64,000 bases of DNA, taken from positions 33,633-97,632 of the forward strand of contig JBBRAH010000006.1 of NCBI GenBank assembly GCA_038206985.1. Direction: 5' to 3'. Position numbers and translations under genes: made by a program. Below, piece by piece: positions 26,983-35,661 of this stretch. Position 1 is the stretch's first letter. The number at the start of each line of letters is the position of its first letter. The notes beneath the pieces are model-generated. The model worked only from the letters and a program-made list of their open reading frames with translations, had not been told where the DNA came from and did not search any database. The DNA comes from CAXMST01 sp038206985. Its GTDB lineage: Bacteria > Actinomycetota > Thermoleophilia > Solirubrobacterales > 70-9.

Positions 26983-28371
26983 ATGTTTAGAGTCGCGGCC
27001 CACTGGGTAGGCGGCGAACAGCGAACCAGTTCTTGGGAGAGGAGATTCGCTATCCGAGGGACGCAACACCCCAACGGGCAGACCGCAGGCGGCCGGTTTA
27101 TCGTGCTCCTGGTTGCGTTCCTGGTCTGCGGTGCCCTGACCGTCGGCCTGGTGGCCTGCGGCGGCTCCGACGACTCCGATGGCGGGCCGGTTGAGTTGAG
27201 TTGGTTCATCTTCAACGAGCCGAGCGGTGTGCTGCCGAAGATCGCGGAGAAGTGCTCGGACTCCGCCAACGGTGAGTACACGATCAAGTTCGAGTACCTG
27301 CCCTCCGACGCCGACCAGCAGCGCGAGCAGCTGGTCCGGCGGCTCGGGGCCGAGGACGACTCGATCGACATCATGGGCATGGATGTGATCTGGACCGGCG
27401 AGTTCGCCAATGCCGGCTGGGTCGAGGAGTGGACCGGCGCCGACGAGCAGGCTGCGACCAAGGGCGTCTTCCCGTCGGTTGCCGAGACGGCGCGCTTCGA
27501 GGACAAGCTCTGGGCGGCGCCGATCTGGTCGAACACTCAGCTGCTGTGGTACCGCAAGGACCGCATTCCCAAGCCGCCCAAGACCTGGAATGAGATGTTC
27601 GAGCAGGCCGAGAAGCTGGGCGAGGACAATCTGATCGAGGTGCAGGCCAACCGCTACGAGGGACTGGTCGTCTGGTTCAACGCGATGGTCGAGTCCGCCG
27701 GGACGAGCATCGTGCAGGCCGACGATGCGGGCGAGGTTGCGCTCGATCAGGCCCAGACCGAAAAGGCGCTCGGCCTGATGGTGGAGCTCGCCAACGGACC
27801 CTACGCGGACTCGGCCCAATCGACGTCCACCGAGGACACCGCTCGGCTCGCCTTCGAGGACGGCAGTGCCAGCTTCATGCTCAATTACCCCTTCGTCTAC
27901 CCGAGCGCCAAGGACAATGCCCCCGAGGTCTTCAAGCAGCTCGGCGTGGCGCCCTACCCGCGCGTCGATGCCGATCGGCCCGCCGCGCCGCCGCTCGGCG
28001 GGATCAACCTCGGCGTCTCTTCCTACTCCAAGCACCAGGAGGAGGCCTTCGACGCGATCAAGTGCCTGATCCAGCCCCAGAACCAGATCGAGATCGCCAA
28101 GGCCGGTGGCCTGCCCCCCGTGCAGGAGGGCCTCTATGACGAGAAGCAGATCGACGATGTCTACCCGGGCTTCGCCCAGCTGATCCGCCAGGCGATCGAC
28201 AACGCCGCGCCGCGCCCCGTCACCCCCGCCTACCAGGACCTCTCGCTCGCGATCCAGCGGACGATCCATCCGCTGGACTCGATCGCCGACGACGAGGCGG
28301 CGATCCAGCAGAAGGTCGAGGAACTGCGTGACAACGTGCAGACGGCCCTGAACGTGGAGGGGCTGCTCTGA
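26983..28371 (+). CDS. ABC sugar-binding lipoprotein
   Basis: The protein (462 residues from ATG at 26983) is a family-1 extracellular solute-binding protein. A lipobox LVAC follows a hydrophobic stretch (FIVLLVAFLVCGALTVGLVA). The mature part begins VELSWFIFNEPSGVLPKIAE and contains DIMGMDVIWTGEFANAGWVE, LWAAPIWSNTQLLWYRKD and PLGGINLGVSSYSKH, typical of maltose/trehalose/oligosaccharide binders. The stretch before the signal sequence is long (about 35 residues), so a non-ATG start nearer to it is possible. It captures the sugar for the permeases that follow. Confidence 0.85.
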   Translation: MFRVAAHWVGGEQRTSSWERRFAIRGTQHPNGQTAGGRFIVLLVAFLVCGALTVGLVACGGSDDSDGGPVELSWFIFNEPSGVLPKIAEKCSDSANGEYTIKFEYLPSDADQQREQLVRRLGAEDDSIDIMGMDVIWTGEFANAGWVEEWTGADEQAATKGVFPSVAETARFEDKLWAAPIWSNTQLLWYRKDRIPKPPKTWNEMFEQAEKLGEDNLIEVQANRYEGLVVWFNAMVESAGTSIVQADDAGEVALDQAQTEKALGLMVELANGPYADSAQSTSTEDTARLAFEDGSASFMLNYPFVYPSAKDNAPEVFKQLGVAPYPRVDADRPAAPPLGGINLGVSSYSKHQEEAFDAIKCLIQPQNQIEIAKAGGLPPVQEGLYDEKQIDDVYPGFAQLIRQAIDNAAPRPVTPAYQDLSLAIQRTIHPLDSIADDEAAIQQKVEELRDNVQTALNVEGLL

Positions 28372-29282
28372 TGGAAGCGGCGAGCGTTCCGAAGAAGAAG
28401 ACCTCCGACCGCACCAAGTCGGAGCACAAGCTCGCCTGGATGCTCTGCGCACCCGCTGTGATCGCGATGCTGCTCGTCACCGCCTATCCGATCCTCTACG
28501 CATTCGTGCTCAGCCTGCAGCGCGTCGATCTGCGCTTTCCCGACGAGGGCGGCTTCGTCGGCCTCGGCAACTACGTCGACGTGCTCACCTCGAGCCTCTG
28601 GTGGCAGGACGTCGCCAACACGCTGGGTCTGACCGTCGTCTCGGTCTCGATCGAGTTCGTGCTCGGCATGGGTATCGCGTTGCTCATGCACCGGGCGATC
28701 TTCGGCCGCGGCACGATCCGCACCTCGGTGCTCATTCCCTACGGGATCGTCACCGTGGTCGCCGCCTTCTCCTGGCAGTTCGCCTTTCAGCCCGACACCG
28801 GCTTCGTCAACCAGCTTCCCTTCGTCGCCGACGACATGGACTGGTTCGGTGAGCGTTTCAGCGCCTTCGCGGTGATCACCATGGCCGAGGTCTGGAAGAC
28901 CACACCTTTCATCGCTCTGCTCTTGCTCGCGGGACTGACGACGATCGATGACGGCCTCTATGAGGCGGCGAGGGTGGACGGCGCCAACGCGATCCAGCGC
29001 TTCTACCGGATCACCCTGCCGCTGATGAAGCCGGCGATTCTCGTCGCGCTGCTCTTCCGCACGCTCGACGCGTTCCGCGTCTTCGACTCGATCTTCATCA
29101 TGACCCGGGGTTCGGTGGATACCGAATCGGTTTCGATCCTCGGCTACAACCAGCTGATATCGAGACTCAACCTGGGTCTTGGCTCGGCCGTCTCGGTGCT
29201 GATCTTCATCGCGGTGCTGGGTATCGCGTTCCTGTTCGTCAAAGGCTTCGGGACGGCCGTCCCCGGTCGTGAGGAGGACTAG
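28371..29282 (+). CDS. ABC sugar permease, MalF type
   Basis: The 303-residue protein has six membrane segments and the EAA loop LYEAARVDGANAIQRFYRIT-LP, the contact site for the ATPase. It overlaps the binding-protein stop (TGATG). With the next gene it forms the heterodimeric channel of a CUT1-type importer. Confidence 0.93.
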   Translation: MEAASVPKKKTSDRTKSEHKLAWMLCAPAVIAMLLVTAYPILYAFVLSLQRVDLRFPDEGGFVGLGNYVDVLTSSLWWQDVANTLGLTVVSVSIEFVLGMGIALLMHRAIFGRGTIRTSVLIPYGIVTVVAAFSWQFAFQPDTGFVNQLPFVADDMDWFGERFSAFAVITMAEVWKTTPFIALLLLAGLTTIDDGLYEAARVDGANAIQRFYRITLPLMKPAILVALLFRTLDAFRVFDSIFIMTRGSVDTESVSILGYNQLISRLNLGLGSAVSVLIFIAVLGIAFLFVKGFGTAVPGREED

Positions 29283-29288
29283 CCGCTC

Positions 29289-30155
29289 ATGAGCGATCAA
29301 ACAACCACCCGCGACCGCATCTTCGGCCTCTTCGGCCTCGTCATCGTGGTCTTCTACGCGCTCTTCCCGGTGATGTGGATCGTCTCGCTCTCGCTGAAGA
29401 CCCCGGCGACGGTCACGGTCAAGGAGGGTGAGGGCTTCTTCGACATCCTGATCCCCACCGACGCGACGACCAAGAACTACACGGCGCTGTTCGAGGGCGG
29501 CCTCGACGGCCCGTTCCTGAGGCCGTTGATCAACTCGCTCGGCATCGCGCTGATCGCCACCGTGATCGCGATCGTGCTGGCCTCATTCTGCGCCTACGCG
29601 ATCGCCCGGCTCGATTTCCCGGGCAAGACCGCGGTTCTCGCCGGAGCCCTGGCGATCGCGATGTTCCCGCCGATCTCCACCGTCGGCCCGCTCTTCGACA
29701 TGTGGCGCACACTCGGGCTCTACGACACCTGGCTCGGCCTGATCATTCCTTACCTGAGCTTCTCGCTGCCGCTGGCGATCTACACGCTCGTCGCCTTCTT
29801 CAGGGAGATCCCCTGGGATCTCGAACAGGCGGCCCAGGTGGACGGAGCGACCCCAATGCAGGCCTTCCGCAAGGTGATCGTACCCCTGGCCACGCCCGGC
29901 ATGTTCACGGCGGCGATCCTCGTCTTCATCTTCGCCTGGAACGACTTCCTCTTCGCGATCTCGCTGACCAGCTCCGACGCCTCGCGGACCGTCCCCGCAG
30001 CACTCGCCTTCTTCACCGGCGACTCGCAGTTCACCCAACCCTTCGGCAACATCGCCGCGGCCGCGGTGATCGTCACGGTGCCGATCATTCTCTTCGTACT
30101 GATCTTCCAACGCAGAATTGTCGCCGGCCTCACAGCCGGCGCCGTCAAGGGATAG
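29289..30155 (+). CDS. ABC sugar permease, MalG type
   Basis: The 288-residue protein has six membrane segments, the MalG-like N-terminus (FGLVIVVFYALFPVMWIVSL-SLK) and the EAA loop LEQAAQVDGATPMQAFRKVI-VPL. It is the second half of the importer channel. A strong AGGAGGT follows for the next gene. Confidence 0.93.
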   Translation: MSDQTTTRDRIFGLFGLVIVVFYALFPVMWIVSLSLKTPATVTVKEGEGFFDILIPTDATTKNYTALFEGGLDGPFLRPLINSLGIALIATVIAIVLASFCAYAIARLDFPGKTAVLAGALAIAMFPPISTVGPLFDMWRTLGLYDTWLGLIIPYLSFSLPLAIYTLVAFFREIPWDLEQAAQVDGATPMQAFRKVIVPLATPGMFTAAILVFIFAWNDFLFAISLTSSDASRTVPAALAFFTGDSQFTQPFGNIAAAAVIVTVPIILFVLIFQRRIVAGLTAGAVKG

Positions 30156-30169
30156 GAGGTAGCCGACCG

Positions 30170-31363
30170 ATGTCCGATATCACGCTCGAGAAGGTGACCA
30201 AACGCTACGCGGACGGGACCGAGGCGGTCAAGGACCTCGATCTCGAGATCGCCGACGGGGAGTTCCTGATCCTCGTGGGTCCCTCGGGCTGCGGCAAGTC
30301 GACCGCGCTGAGGATGATCGCCGGGCTGGAGGACATCAGCGAGGGCGAGATGAAGATCGGCGGCAACCTGGTCAACGACAAGGCGCCCAAGGATCGCGAC
30401 ATCGCGATGGTCTTTCAGAACTACGCCCTCTACCCCCACATGACCGTGCGCGAGAACATGGCCTTCCCGCTGAAGATGGCGAAGCTCGATGACGCCGAGA
30501 TCGAGGAGAAGGTCAGCAATGCGGCCAAGATCCTCGACCTGACCGAGCACCTCGACCGCAAGCCGGCGAACATGTCCGGCGGACAGCGCCAGCGGGTGGC
30601 GATGGGCCGGGCGATCGTCCGTGATCCGTCGGCCTTCCTGATGGATGAGCCGCTCTCCAACCTCGACGCCAAGCTGCGAGTGCAGATGCGGACCGAGGTC
30701 TCGCGGATCCAGAACCGGCTCGGCACCACCACGGTCTACGTGACCCACGATCAGACCGAGGCGATGACCCTCGGCGATCGTGTCGCGGTGATGCGCAGGG
30801 GCCTGCTGCAGCAGGTCGGCAGCCCGCAGCAGCTCTACGACGAGCCGCGCAATCTCTTCGTGGCGGGCTTCATCGGCTCGCCGGCGATGAACTTCATGCC
30901 GGTCGAGATCAACGGCGGCACCGCGAAGCTGCCCTTCTGCGAGGTCGAGCTCACCCAGGACGCGCGCAGCGCCTTGGATTCGGCCGGCTCCGGCAAGCTG
31001 ATGGCGGGTATCCGCCCCGAGCATTTCGAGGATGCCTCGCTCGTCGGCGATCAGCCCGGCCCGACCTTCGAGGTCACGGTGGAGATCCTCGAATCGATGG
31101 GCTCTGAGCTCTACGCCTACTTCGACATCGAGGGCGGCGGCCAGAGCTCCGAGCAGCTCGATGAGCTCGCAGCGGACGTCGGCGGCGAGGTCGGCGGCGG
31201 GGAGGACGGTGAGCTGCAGGTCGTCGCGCGTCTCGATGCAGCGAGCGAGGCAACAAAGGGTGAGAAGCTGAAGATGTGGCTCGACCCCGAGCGCCTGCAC
31301 TTCTTCGACCTCGACAGCGGCGATCGGATCACCGCCGGGTCGGGCTCGCCGGAGGGCGGGTAA
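30170..31363 (+). CDS. ABC sugar importer ATPase, MalK/UgpC type
   Basis: The protein (397 residues) has Walker A GPSGCGKST, the signature SGGQRQRVAMGRAI, Walker B AFLMDEPLSNLD and the switch His in YVTHDQTEAM. A C-terminal TOBE/regulatory domain starts near residue 240. I chose ATG at 30170 because AGGAGGT lies 9 nt upstream and the reading then starts exactly as MalK proteins do. MalK-type ATPases often serve several binding-protein systems. The stop is 1 nt from the convergent ParB-like gene. Confidence 0.94.
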   Translation: MSDITLEKVTKRYADGTEAVKDLDLEIADGEFLILVGPSGCGKSTALRMIAGLEDISEGEMKIGGNLVNDKAPKDRDIAMVFQNYALYPHMTVRENMAFPLKMAKLDDAEIEEKVSNAAKILDLTEHLDRKPANMSGGQRQRVAMGRAIVRDPSAFLMDEPLSNLDAKLRVQMRTEVSRIQNRLGTTTVYVTHDQTEAMTLGDRVAVMRRGLLQQVGSPQQLYDEPRNLFVAGFIGSPAMNFMPVEINGGTAKLPFCEVELTQDARSALDSAGSGKLMAGIRPEHFEDASLVGDQPGPTFEVTVEILESMGSELYAYFDIEGGGQSSEQLDELAADVGGEVGGGEDGELQVVARLDAASEATKGEKLKMWLDPERLHFFDLDSGDRITAGSGSPEGG

Positions 31364-31364
31364 T

Positions 31365-32207
31365 TCAGTCGAGCCGCTCGCGCAGGCGGGCGATCACCGA
31401 GTCTCCCCACTCGTGGGTGCGGAGCAGCATGTAGCGCTGCTCGGCGACCCGTAGGTAGGCGTCGGCCTCGCTGCCTTTGCCGATCAGGTCCGCCTCGCGC
31501 AGGGCCTCGATCACCGGTTCGTACTCGTCGCGGAACCAGGAATCGGCGATCTCCCCCCGATCGAGCGGCTCACCCGTTCCCTGGATCAGGCGGAAGCCCC
31601 AGGCTTCGATCCCCTCGGCGAGCTGGGCATAGCCTTCCTCGGGCCGGCTCAAGCTGATGCGCTCCCGCTGGCCGGCCGAAAGGGGCACGCGCTCGAGGAA
31701 GAGCCGCTCGTGTCCCTTTGCCGGTAGCTCGGATACCTTGAGCCGTTCGCCGGGCTTGACCCGGGTCCGGATCTCGGTCACGTAGGCCTCGATCACGTCG
31801 TCGCCGCGGTGGCGGGCGACCGAGACGCGGTGGTGGCCGTCGTTGACAAAGTGCAGGCCGCCGACCCGGTAGACCTCGATCGGCGGCATCGCGGCTCCCT
31901 TGCGCTGGGCCTCGTTGATGCGCTGCCAGCGTTGCTTCAACCGCCCCGTGCGCGGGCGGAACTCACGGTCGAACTCGGCGCTGCGGTCGACCGAGCCGAT
32001 CACGGTCTCCAGCTCGATCGTCTCGGGGCCGAGCCGCTTCTCACCGGTGCGGCCGAGCGCCTGGACGACCTCCTCGAAGGGCAGCAGCGTGGTCACGTCG
32101 CCGGCCTGGCCGCGCAGTCGCGCTGCGAGCCTGGAGAGCGCAGCCCGGCGTCGCGCGCTGGAGAAGTCACCCTGTGCGTCCTGGGCGGTGAACCCGGTGT
32201 CGGCCAT
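31365..32207 (-). CDS. ParB/Srx-fold nuclease-like protein
   Basis: The 280-residue protein carries a ParB-like core at about residues 105-145: PPIEVYRVGGLHFVNDGHHR followed by VSVARHRG. The GHHRVSVA box is the phosphate-binding part of the ParB/sulfiredoxin fold. No HTH of chromosomal ParB is seen, and there is no ParA next to it, so it is not a partition protein. The N- and C-terminal regions are mostly helical and charged. The function is unknown. It could be a nucleotide-binding regulator. Confidence 0.65.
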   Translation of the reverse strand: MADTGFTAQDAQGDFSSARRRAALSRLAARLRGQAGDVTTLLPFEEVVQALGRTGEKRLGPETIELETVIGSVDRSAEFDREFRPRTGRLKQRWQRINEAQRKGAAMPPIEVYRVGGLHFVNDGHHRVSVARHRGDDVIEAYVTEIRTRVKPGERLKVSELPAKGHERLFLERVPLSAGQRERISLSRPEEGYAQLAEGIEAWGFRLIQGTGEPLDRGEIADSWFRDEYEPVIEALREADLIGKGSEADAYLRVAEQRYMLLRTHEWGDSVIARLRERLD

Positions 32208-32223
32208 GCCACCGATGGTGACA

Positions 32224-32271
32224 CGCCGGGCCCTCGCCCGGCGTTGCGCGCCCGAAATCGTCTGCTACCAT
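32224..32271 (+). promoter_or_regulatory. Candidate alpha-operon promoter with upstream hairpin
   Basis: TTGCGC (32244-32249) and TACCAT (32266-32271) are 16 nt apart. A perfect 8-bp hairpin (CGCCGGGC / GCCCGGCG, 32224-32243) ends where the -35 begins. The leader to rpmJ would be about 85 nt. It is the only promoter-like pair in the gap between the minus-strand ParB-like gene and rpmJ. Confidence 0.45.
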
Positions 32272-32363
32272 CTCCGACTCGGCTCTAGGGCCGTCCCTGC
32301 CTGCCTGCTGTCCGATTCATGGGACGAGCAAGGCTCCCTTAGTCAGATACGAGTTGGAGACCC

Positions 32364-32477
32364 ATGAAGGTTCGTGCGTCCGTAAAACCCATGTGTGAGC
32401 GTTGCCAGATCATCCGGCGACGTGGACGCGTGCTCGTGATCTGCACCAACCCGCGGCACAAGCAGCGGCAGGGTTAG
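32364..32477 (+). CDS. rpmJ: 50S ribosomal protein L36, zinc type
   Basis: This 37-residue protein reads MKVRASVKPMCERCQIIRRR then GRVLVICTNPRHKQRQG. The zinc ligands C-x2-C, C and H are all present. GGAGA precedes ATG by 4 nt. It is the first gene of the alpha operon. infA, normally next to it, is absent. Confidence 0.97.
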   Translation: MKVRASVKPMCERCQIIRRRGRVLVICTNPRHKQRQG

Positions 32478-32502
32478 AAACAGGGAAGAGTAGAAAGGCT
32501 TC

Positions 32503-32886
32503 ATGGCGCGTATCTCAGGCATCAACCTGCCCGTCAACAAGCGGGCGGTTGTCGGACTCACTTATATCCATGGCATCGGCCGCTCCACGGCGGACACGAT
32601 CATGGAGGTCACCAAGGTCGATCCGGAGACCCGGGTCGGGGACCTCACCGAGGACGAGGTCGTCAAGCTGCGCGAGGCCGTTGAGCAGTACCAGGTCGAG
32701 GGTGACCTGCGGCGCGAGCGCTCGCAGAACATCAAGCGCCTGATGGAGATCGGCTCCTACCGAGGACTGCGCCACCGTCGCGGCCTTCCGGTCCGGGGCC
32801 AGCGCACCAAGACCAACGCGCGGGGTCGCAAGGGCCCCCGCAAGATGAGCATCGCGGGCAAGAAGAAGGCCCCGACGCCCAAGTGA
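32503..32886 (+). CDS. rpsM: 30S ribosomal protein S13
   Basis: S13 (127 residues) contacts P-site tRNA and the 50S subunit. MARISGINLPVNKRAVVGLT, YIHGIGRSTAD and YRGLRHRRGLPVRGQRTKTN, then ARGRKGPRK, are canonical. Confidence 0.98.
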   Translation: MARISGINLPVNKRAVVGLTYIHGIGRSTADTIMEVTKVDPETRVGDLTEDEVVKLREAVEQYQVEGDLRRERSQNIKRLMEIGSYRGLRHRRGLPVRGQRTKTNARGRKGPRKMSIAGKKKAPTPK

Positions 32887-32913
32887 TGACTGATCAAGCG
32901 AGGATTTGAGTAG

Positions 32914-33309
32914 ATGCCCCAGCCCAAGAAGGCAACCAAAGGCCGCCGCCGCGTCAAGAAGAACGTGCCGGTCGGACAGGCCCACATCAAGACCAGTTTC
33001 AACAACACGATCGTCACCCTGACCGACGTGCAGGGCAACGTGCTCGCCTGGGAGTCCGCCGGTTCCGCCGGCTTCAAGGGCTCCCGCAAGTCAACGCCGT
33101 TCGCCGCCCAGGTGACTGCCGACAACGCGGCCCGCAAGGGCATGGAGCACGGTCTCGAGCGGGTCGAGGTGCTGGCCAAGGGGGCAGGGTCCGGTCGCGA
33201 GACCGCGATCCGCGCGCTGCAGGCCGCCGGTCTGCAGGTCACGACGGTCAAGGATGTTTCCCCGCAGGCACACAACGGCTGCCGGCCGAAGAAGCGCCGG
33301 AGGGTCTAG
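32914..33309 (+). CDS. rpsK: 30S ribosomal protein S11
   Basis: S11 (131 residues) forms part of the 30S platform. VGQAHIKTSFNNTIVTLTDV, GFKGSRKSTPFAAQ, GSGRETAIRALQAAGLQVTT and PQAHNGCRPKKRRRV are canonical. The stop codon region forms one arm of the inverted repeat described at 33308-33471. Confidence 0.98.
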   Translation: MPQPKKATKGRRRVKKNVPVGQAHIKTSFNNTIVTLTDVQGNVLAWESAGSAGFKGSRKSTPFAAQVTADNAARKGMEHGLERVEVLAKGAGSGRETAIRALQAAGLQVTTVKDVSPQAHNGCRPKKRRRV

Positions 33310-33471
33310 TGACCACCTCCGCCCACACGCTCACGCTTGGACCGGCTGCAAATCTGCGCCCGTCCGCGTCCTCGGGCTTGCCTGTGCCTCCAGCACAGGC
33401 TGCGCCCTGCGTTCTCGACAGTCTTGATTTTCGCGCGGCCAAGCGCGACCGTGCGAACGGAGGTGGTCACT
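33308..33471 (+). promoter_or_regulatory. rpsD leader: long-range inverted repeat covering the ribosome binding site
   Basis: AGTGACCACCTCCG (33308-33321, overlapping the rpsK stop) is the exact reverse complement of CGGAGGTGGTCACT (33458-33471). The right arm contains GGAGGTG, the ribosome binding site of rpsD (ATG at 33473). In RNA a 14-bp stem would close about 136 nt and hide this site. Inside, a perfect 8-bp hairpin GCCTGTGC / GCACAGGC (33380-33400) is seen. S4 represses its own operon in other bacteria, so an S4-responsive switch is plausible but not shown. Confidence 0.65.
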
Positions 33472-33472
33472 G

Positions 33473-34093
33473 ATGGCGCGCGATACAGGACCGCAGTGCA
33501 AGCAGTGCCGCCGCGAGGGCCAGAAGCTCTTCCTCAAGGGCGAGCGTTGCCTCACCGACAAGTGTGGCGTCGAGCGCCGTTCCTACCCGCCGGGTGAGCA
33601 CGGCCGGGGCCGCATGCGCGCCTCCGAGTACCGCAACCAGCTGCGCGAGAAGCAGAAGGCCCGCCGCTACTACCAGGTCCTCGAGAAGCAGTTCCGCGGT
33701 TACTACGACAAGGCTTCGCGCCAGGCCGGCGTCACCGGTGAGAACCTCCTGCGCCTGCTCGAACGTCGCTTCGACAACGTGCTCGTCCGCCTTGGCTTCG
33801 CCGCCTCGCGGCGCCAGGCACGGCAGTTGATCCGGCACGGCCATTGGCAGATCAACGGCCGCCGGGTGGACATCCCGAGCTACCAGGTCAAGCCCGAGGA
33901 CATCATCTCGATCAAGTCCGGCTCGTCCGCCGATACGACGGTACGGGTCGCCACCGAACTCATTTCCACTGTGCCCCCCTGGCTGCAGGCCGATCACGAC
34001 GCGCTCACCGCAAAGGTGTTGCGCCTTCCCGAGAGGGACGAGATCGACTCGCCGGTCGAGGAGCAGCTCATCGTCGAGCTGTACTCCAAGTAG
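33473..34093 (+). CDS. rpsD: 30S ribosomal protein S4, zinc type
   Basis: S4 (206 residues) is a primary 16S-binding protein. Cys 9, 12, 26 and 31 (CKQC ... CLTDKC) form the zinc site of the C+ form. The S4 RNA-binding domain is RLDNVLVRLGF-like: RRFDNVLVRLGFAASRRQAR, then QLIRHGHWQINGRRVDIPSY. It has a strong ribosome binding site that could be masked by the leader stem. Confidence 0.98.
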   Translation: MARDTGPQCKQCRREGQKLFLKGERCLTDKCGVERRSYPPGEHGRGRMRASEYRNQLREKQKARRYYQVLEKQFRGYYDKASRQAGVTGENLLRLLERRFDNVLVRLGFAASRRQARQLIRHGHWQINGRRVDIPSYQVKPEDIISIKSGSSADTTVRVATELISTVPPWLQADHDALTAKVLRLPERDEIDSPVEEQLIVELYSK

Positions 34094-34127
34094 GGCAACC
34101 CGAAAACCCGCCGACGGAAGGACGCGT

Positions 34128-35084
34128 ATGACTACCCTGCCCGATTTTCAAGACCCCAGCATCTCCAGCGAGGACGCCGATGACACCCACGGCTCCTTCG
34201 TGATCGAGCCCCTCGACAAGGGCTTCGGCTACACCTACGGCAACAGCCTCCGTCGGGTGCTGCTCTCCTCGCTTGGCGGCGCGGCGATCAAGTCCGTCCG
34301 CATCGAGGGCGTCGCCCACGAGTTCTCGAACATCGAGGGTGTGAAGGAGGATGTCACCGACATCGTCCTCAACCTCAAGGACATCGTGATCCGCATGCAC
34401 ACCGACGCGGACGAGGTCGAGGTCCCGCTCGTCGCCAACGGCCCCGGCCAGGTCAGCGCCGGTGACATCGACCTGCCCGCAGGCGTTGAGATCCTCAACC
34501 CCGATGCTCCGATCGCGACGCTCGAGAAGAAGACGAAGCTCGAGATGTACCTCACGGTTGGTCGCGGTCGCGGCTACTCGCCCGCCGAGGACAACAAGGC
34601 CGAGGACCAGCCGATCGGCGTGATTCCGATCGACTCGATCTTCTCGCCGATCCGCCGTGCCTCCTACCGCGTGGACAGCTCGCGCGTCGGTCAGCGCACC
34701 GACTTCGACAAGCTCACACTGGAGGTCGAGACCGACGGCTCCCTGGAGCCCGGTGCCGCGCTGCGCGAGGCCGCCGAGCTGATGATCAAGAGCCTGGCGA
34801 TCTTCACCGACGCCGATCGGCTCGAGGAGCTGACCGCGACCAACGGAGCCGTTGCCGGCACCGAGGTGGTCGGGGCCAGCGAGGGCGACGATCGCCTGAT
34901 CGAGGAGCTCGAGATTGGCGTCCGCGCCTACAACTGCCTCAAGCGGGCGGGTGTGCAGACGATCGGCGATCTGACGGCCAAGTCCTTCTCGGAGCTGACC
35001 GCGATCCCGAACTTCGGTGAGCGCTCGATCGAAGAGGTCGTCGAGGCCCTCACCTCGCTGGGCCTGAGCCTGCGCGACGAGTAG
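34128..35084 (+). CDS. rpoA: RNA polymerase subunit alpha
   Basis: Alpha (318 residues) has the N-terminal dimerisation domain (GYTYGNSLRRVLLSSLGGAA, VEILNPDAPIATLEKKTKLE) and the C-terminal DNA- and activator-binding domain (LEIGVRAYNCLKRAGVQTIG, IPNFGERSIEEVVEAL). The Arg matching E. coli R265 is kept in VRAYNCLK. The usual NLGKKS helix start reads NFGERS, a Lys to Glu change at the second contact patch. Confidence 0.98.
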   Translation: MTTLPDFQDPSISSEDADDTHGSFVIEPLDKGFGYTYGNSLRRVLLSSLGGAAIKSVRIEGVAHEFSNIEGVKEDVTDIVLNLKDIVIRMHTDADEVEVPLVANGPGQVSAGDIDLPAGVEILNPDAPIATLEKKTKLEMYLTVGRGRGYSPAEDNKAEDQPIGVIPIDSIFSPIRRASYRVDSSRVGQRTDFDKLTLEVETDGSLEPGAALREAAELMIKSLAIFTDADRLEELTATNGAVAGTEVVGASEGDDRLIEELEIGVRAYNCLKRAGVQTIGDLTAKSFSELTAIPNFGERSIEEVVEALTSLGLSLRDE

Positions 35085-35096
35085 ATTGGTCCCCCG

Positions 35097-35450
35097 ATGC
35101 GTCACCGTCGTACACGTCACAAGCTGAGCCGGGATTCGGCTCATCGGAAGGCGCTGCTGCAGAACCTCTCCAAGCAGCTGATCGAGCACGAGCGGATCCA
35201 GACCTCCCAGGCCAAGGCCAAGGCGGTCAAGCCCGAGGTCGAGAAGCTGATCACCCTGGCCAAGCGCGGCGACCTGCACGCGCGCCGCCTGCTGCTCAAG
35301 AAGCTGGGCCAGGACAAGTTCACGGTCCACAAGCTGGTCGAGGAGATCGCCCCTCGCTACGAGTCGCGTCCCGGTGGCTACACCCGGATCACGAAGCTCG
35401 GCCCGCGGCGCTCGGACTCAACCGAAATGGTCTTCCTCGAACTCGTCTGA
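35097..35450 (+). CDS. rplQ: 50S ribosomal protein L17
   Basis: L17 (117 residues) lies near the tunnel exit. MRHRRTRHKLSRDSAHRKAL, IEHERIQTSQAKAKAVKPEV and TRITKLGPRRSDSTEMVFLE are canonical. The end of the gene is copied in the tandem duplication that follows. Confidence 0.98.
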   Translation: MRHRRTRHKLSRDSAHRKALLQNLSKQLIEHERIQTSQAKAKAVKPEVEKLITLAKRGDLHARRLLLKKLGQDKFTVHKLVEEIAPRYESRPGGYTRITKLGPRRSDSTEMVFLELV

Positions 35451-35620
35451 CGGGCTGGGGACGCTGATCTCTGCGTCATCAGCCGGCTTGTGTGCTGGAG
35501 CACACGGCGCCGGCCTCTTCCTGGACCTCCACGCCCCCACCCGGGTCAGATTCTCTGACGGGCTGGGGACGCGGATCTCTGCGTCATCAGCCGGCTTGTG
35601 TGCTGGAGCACACGGCGCCC
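35446..35620 (+). repeat. Tandem duplication of a hairpin element after rplQ
   Basis: A segment of about 67 nt starting TCTGACGGGCTGGGGACGC occurs at 35446-35512 and again at 35554-35620, with one mismatch and a period of 108 nt. The first copy includes the rplQ stop codon. Each copy can form GACGC...GCGTC and GTGTGC-TGGA-GCACAC stems. Copy 1 is followed by CTTCCTGGACCT, also found after rpsG. It probably ends alpha-operon transcription. Confidence 0.85.
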
Positions 35621-35647
35621 GGGCTCGCTGATTCTCGCTCCCGGCGA

Positions 35648-35653
35648 TACTTT
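35648..35653 (+). promoter_or_regulatory. Candidate -10 for leaderless truA
   Basis: TACTTT ends 8 nt before the truA ATG and no ribosome binding site intervenes. The layout equals that of rpsL. Confidence 0.4.
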
Positions 35654-35661
35654 CGGGCCGG

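Noticed and set aside
29702..30169. Long N-terminal extension of the MalK-type ATPase
   Set aside because: It overlaps the MalG-type permease in another frame. The ribosome binding site and MalK start are at 30155-30172.
25250..32363. infA (IF-1) near map or rpmJ
   Set aside because: No reading resembling the S1-like IF-1 fold was found in the flanks. It must be elsewhere.
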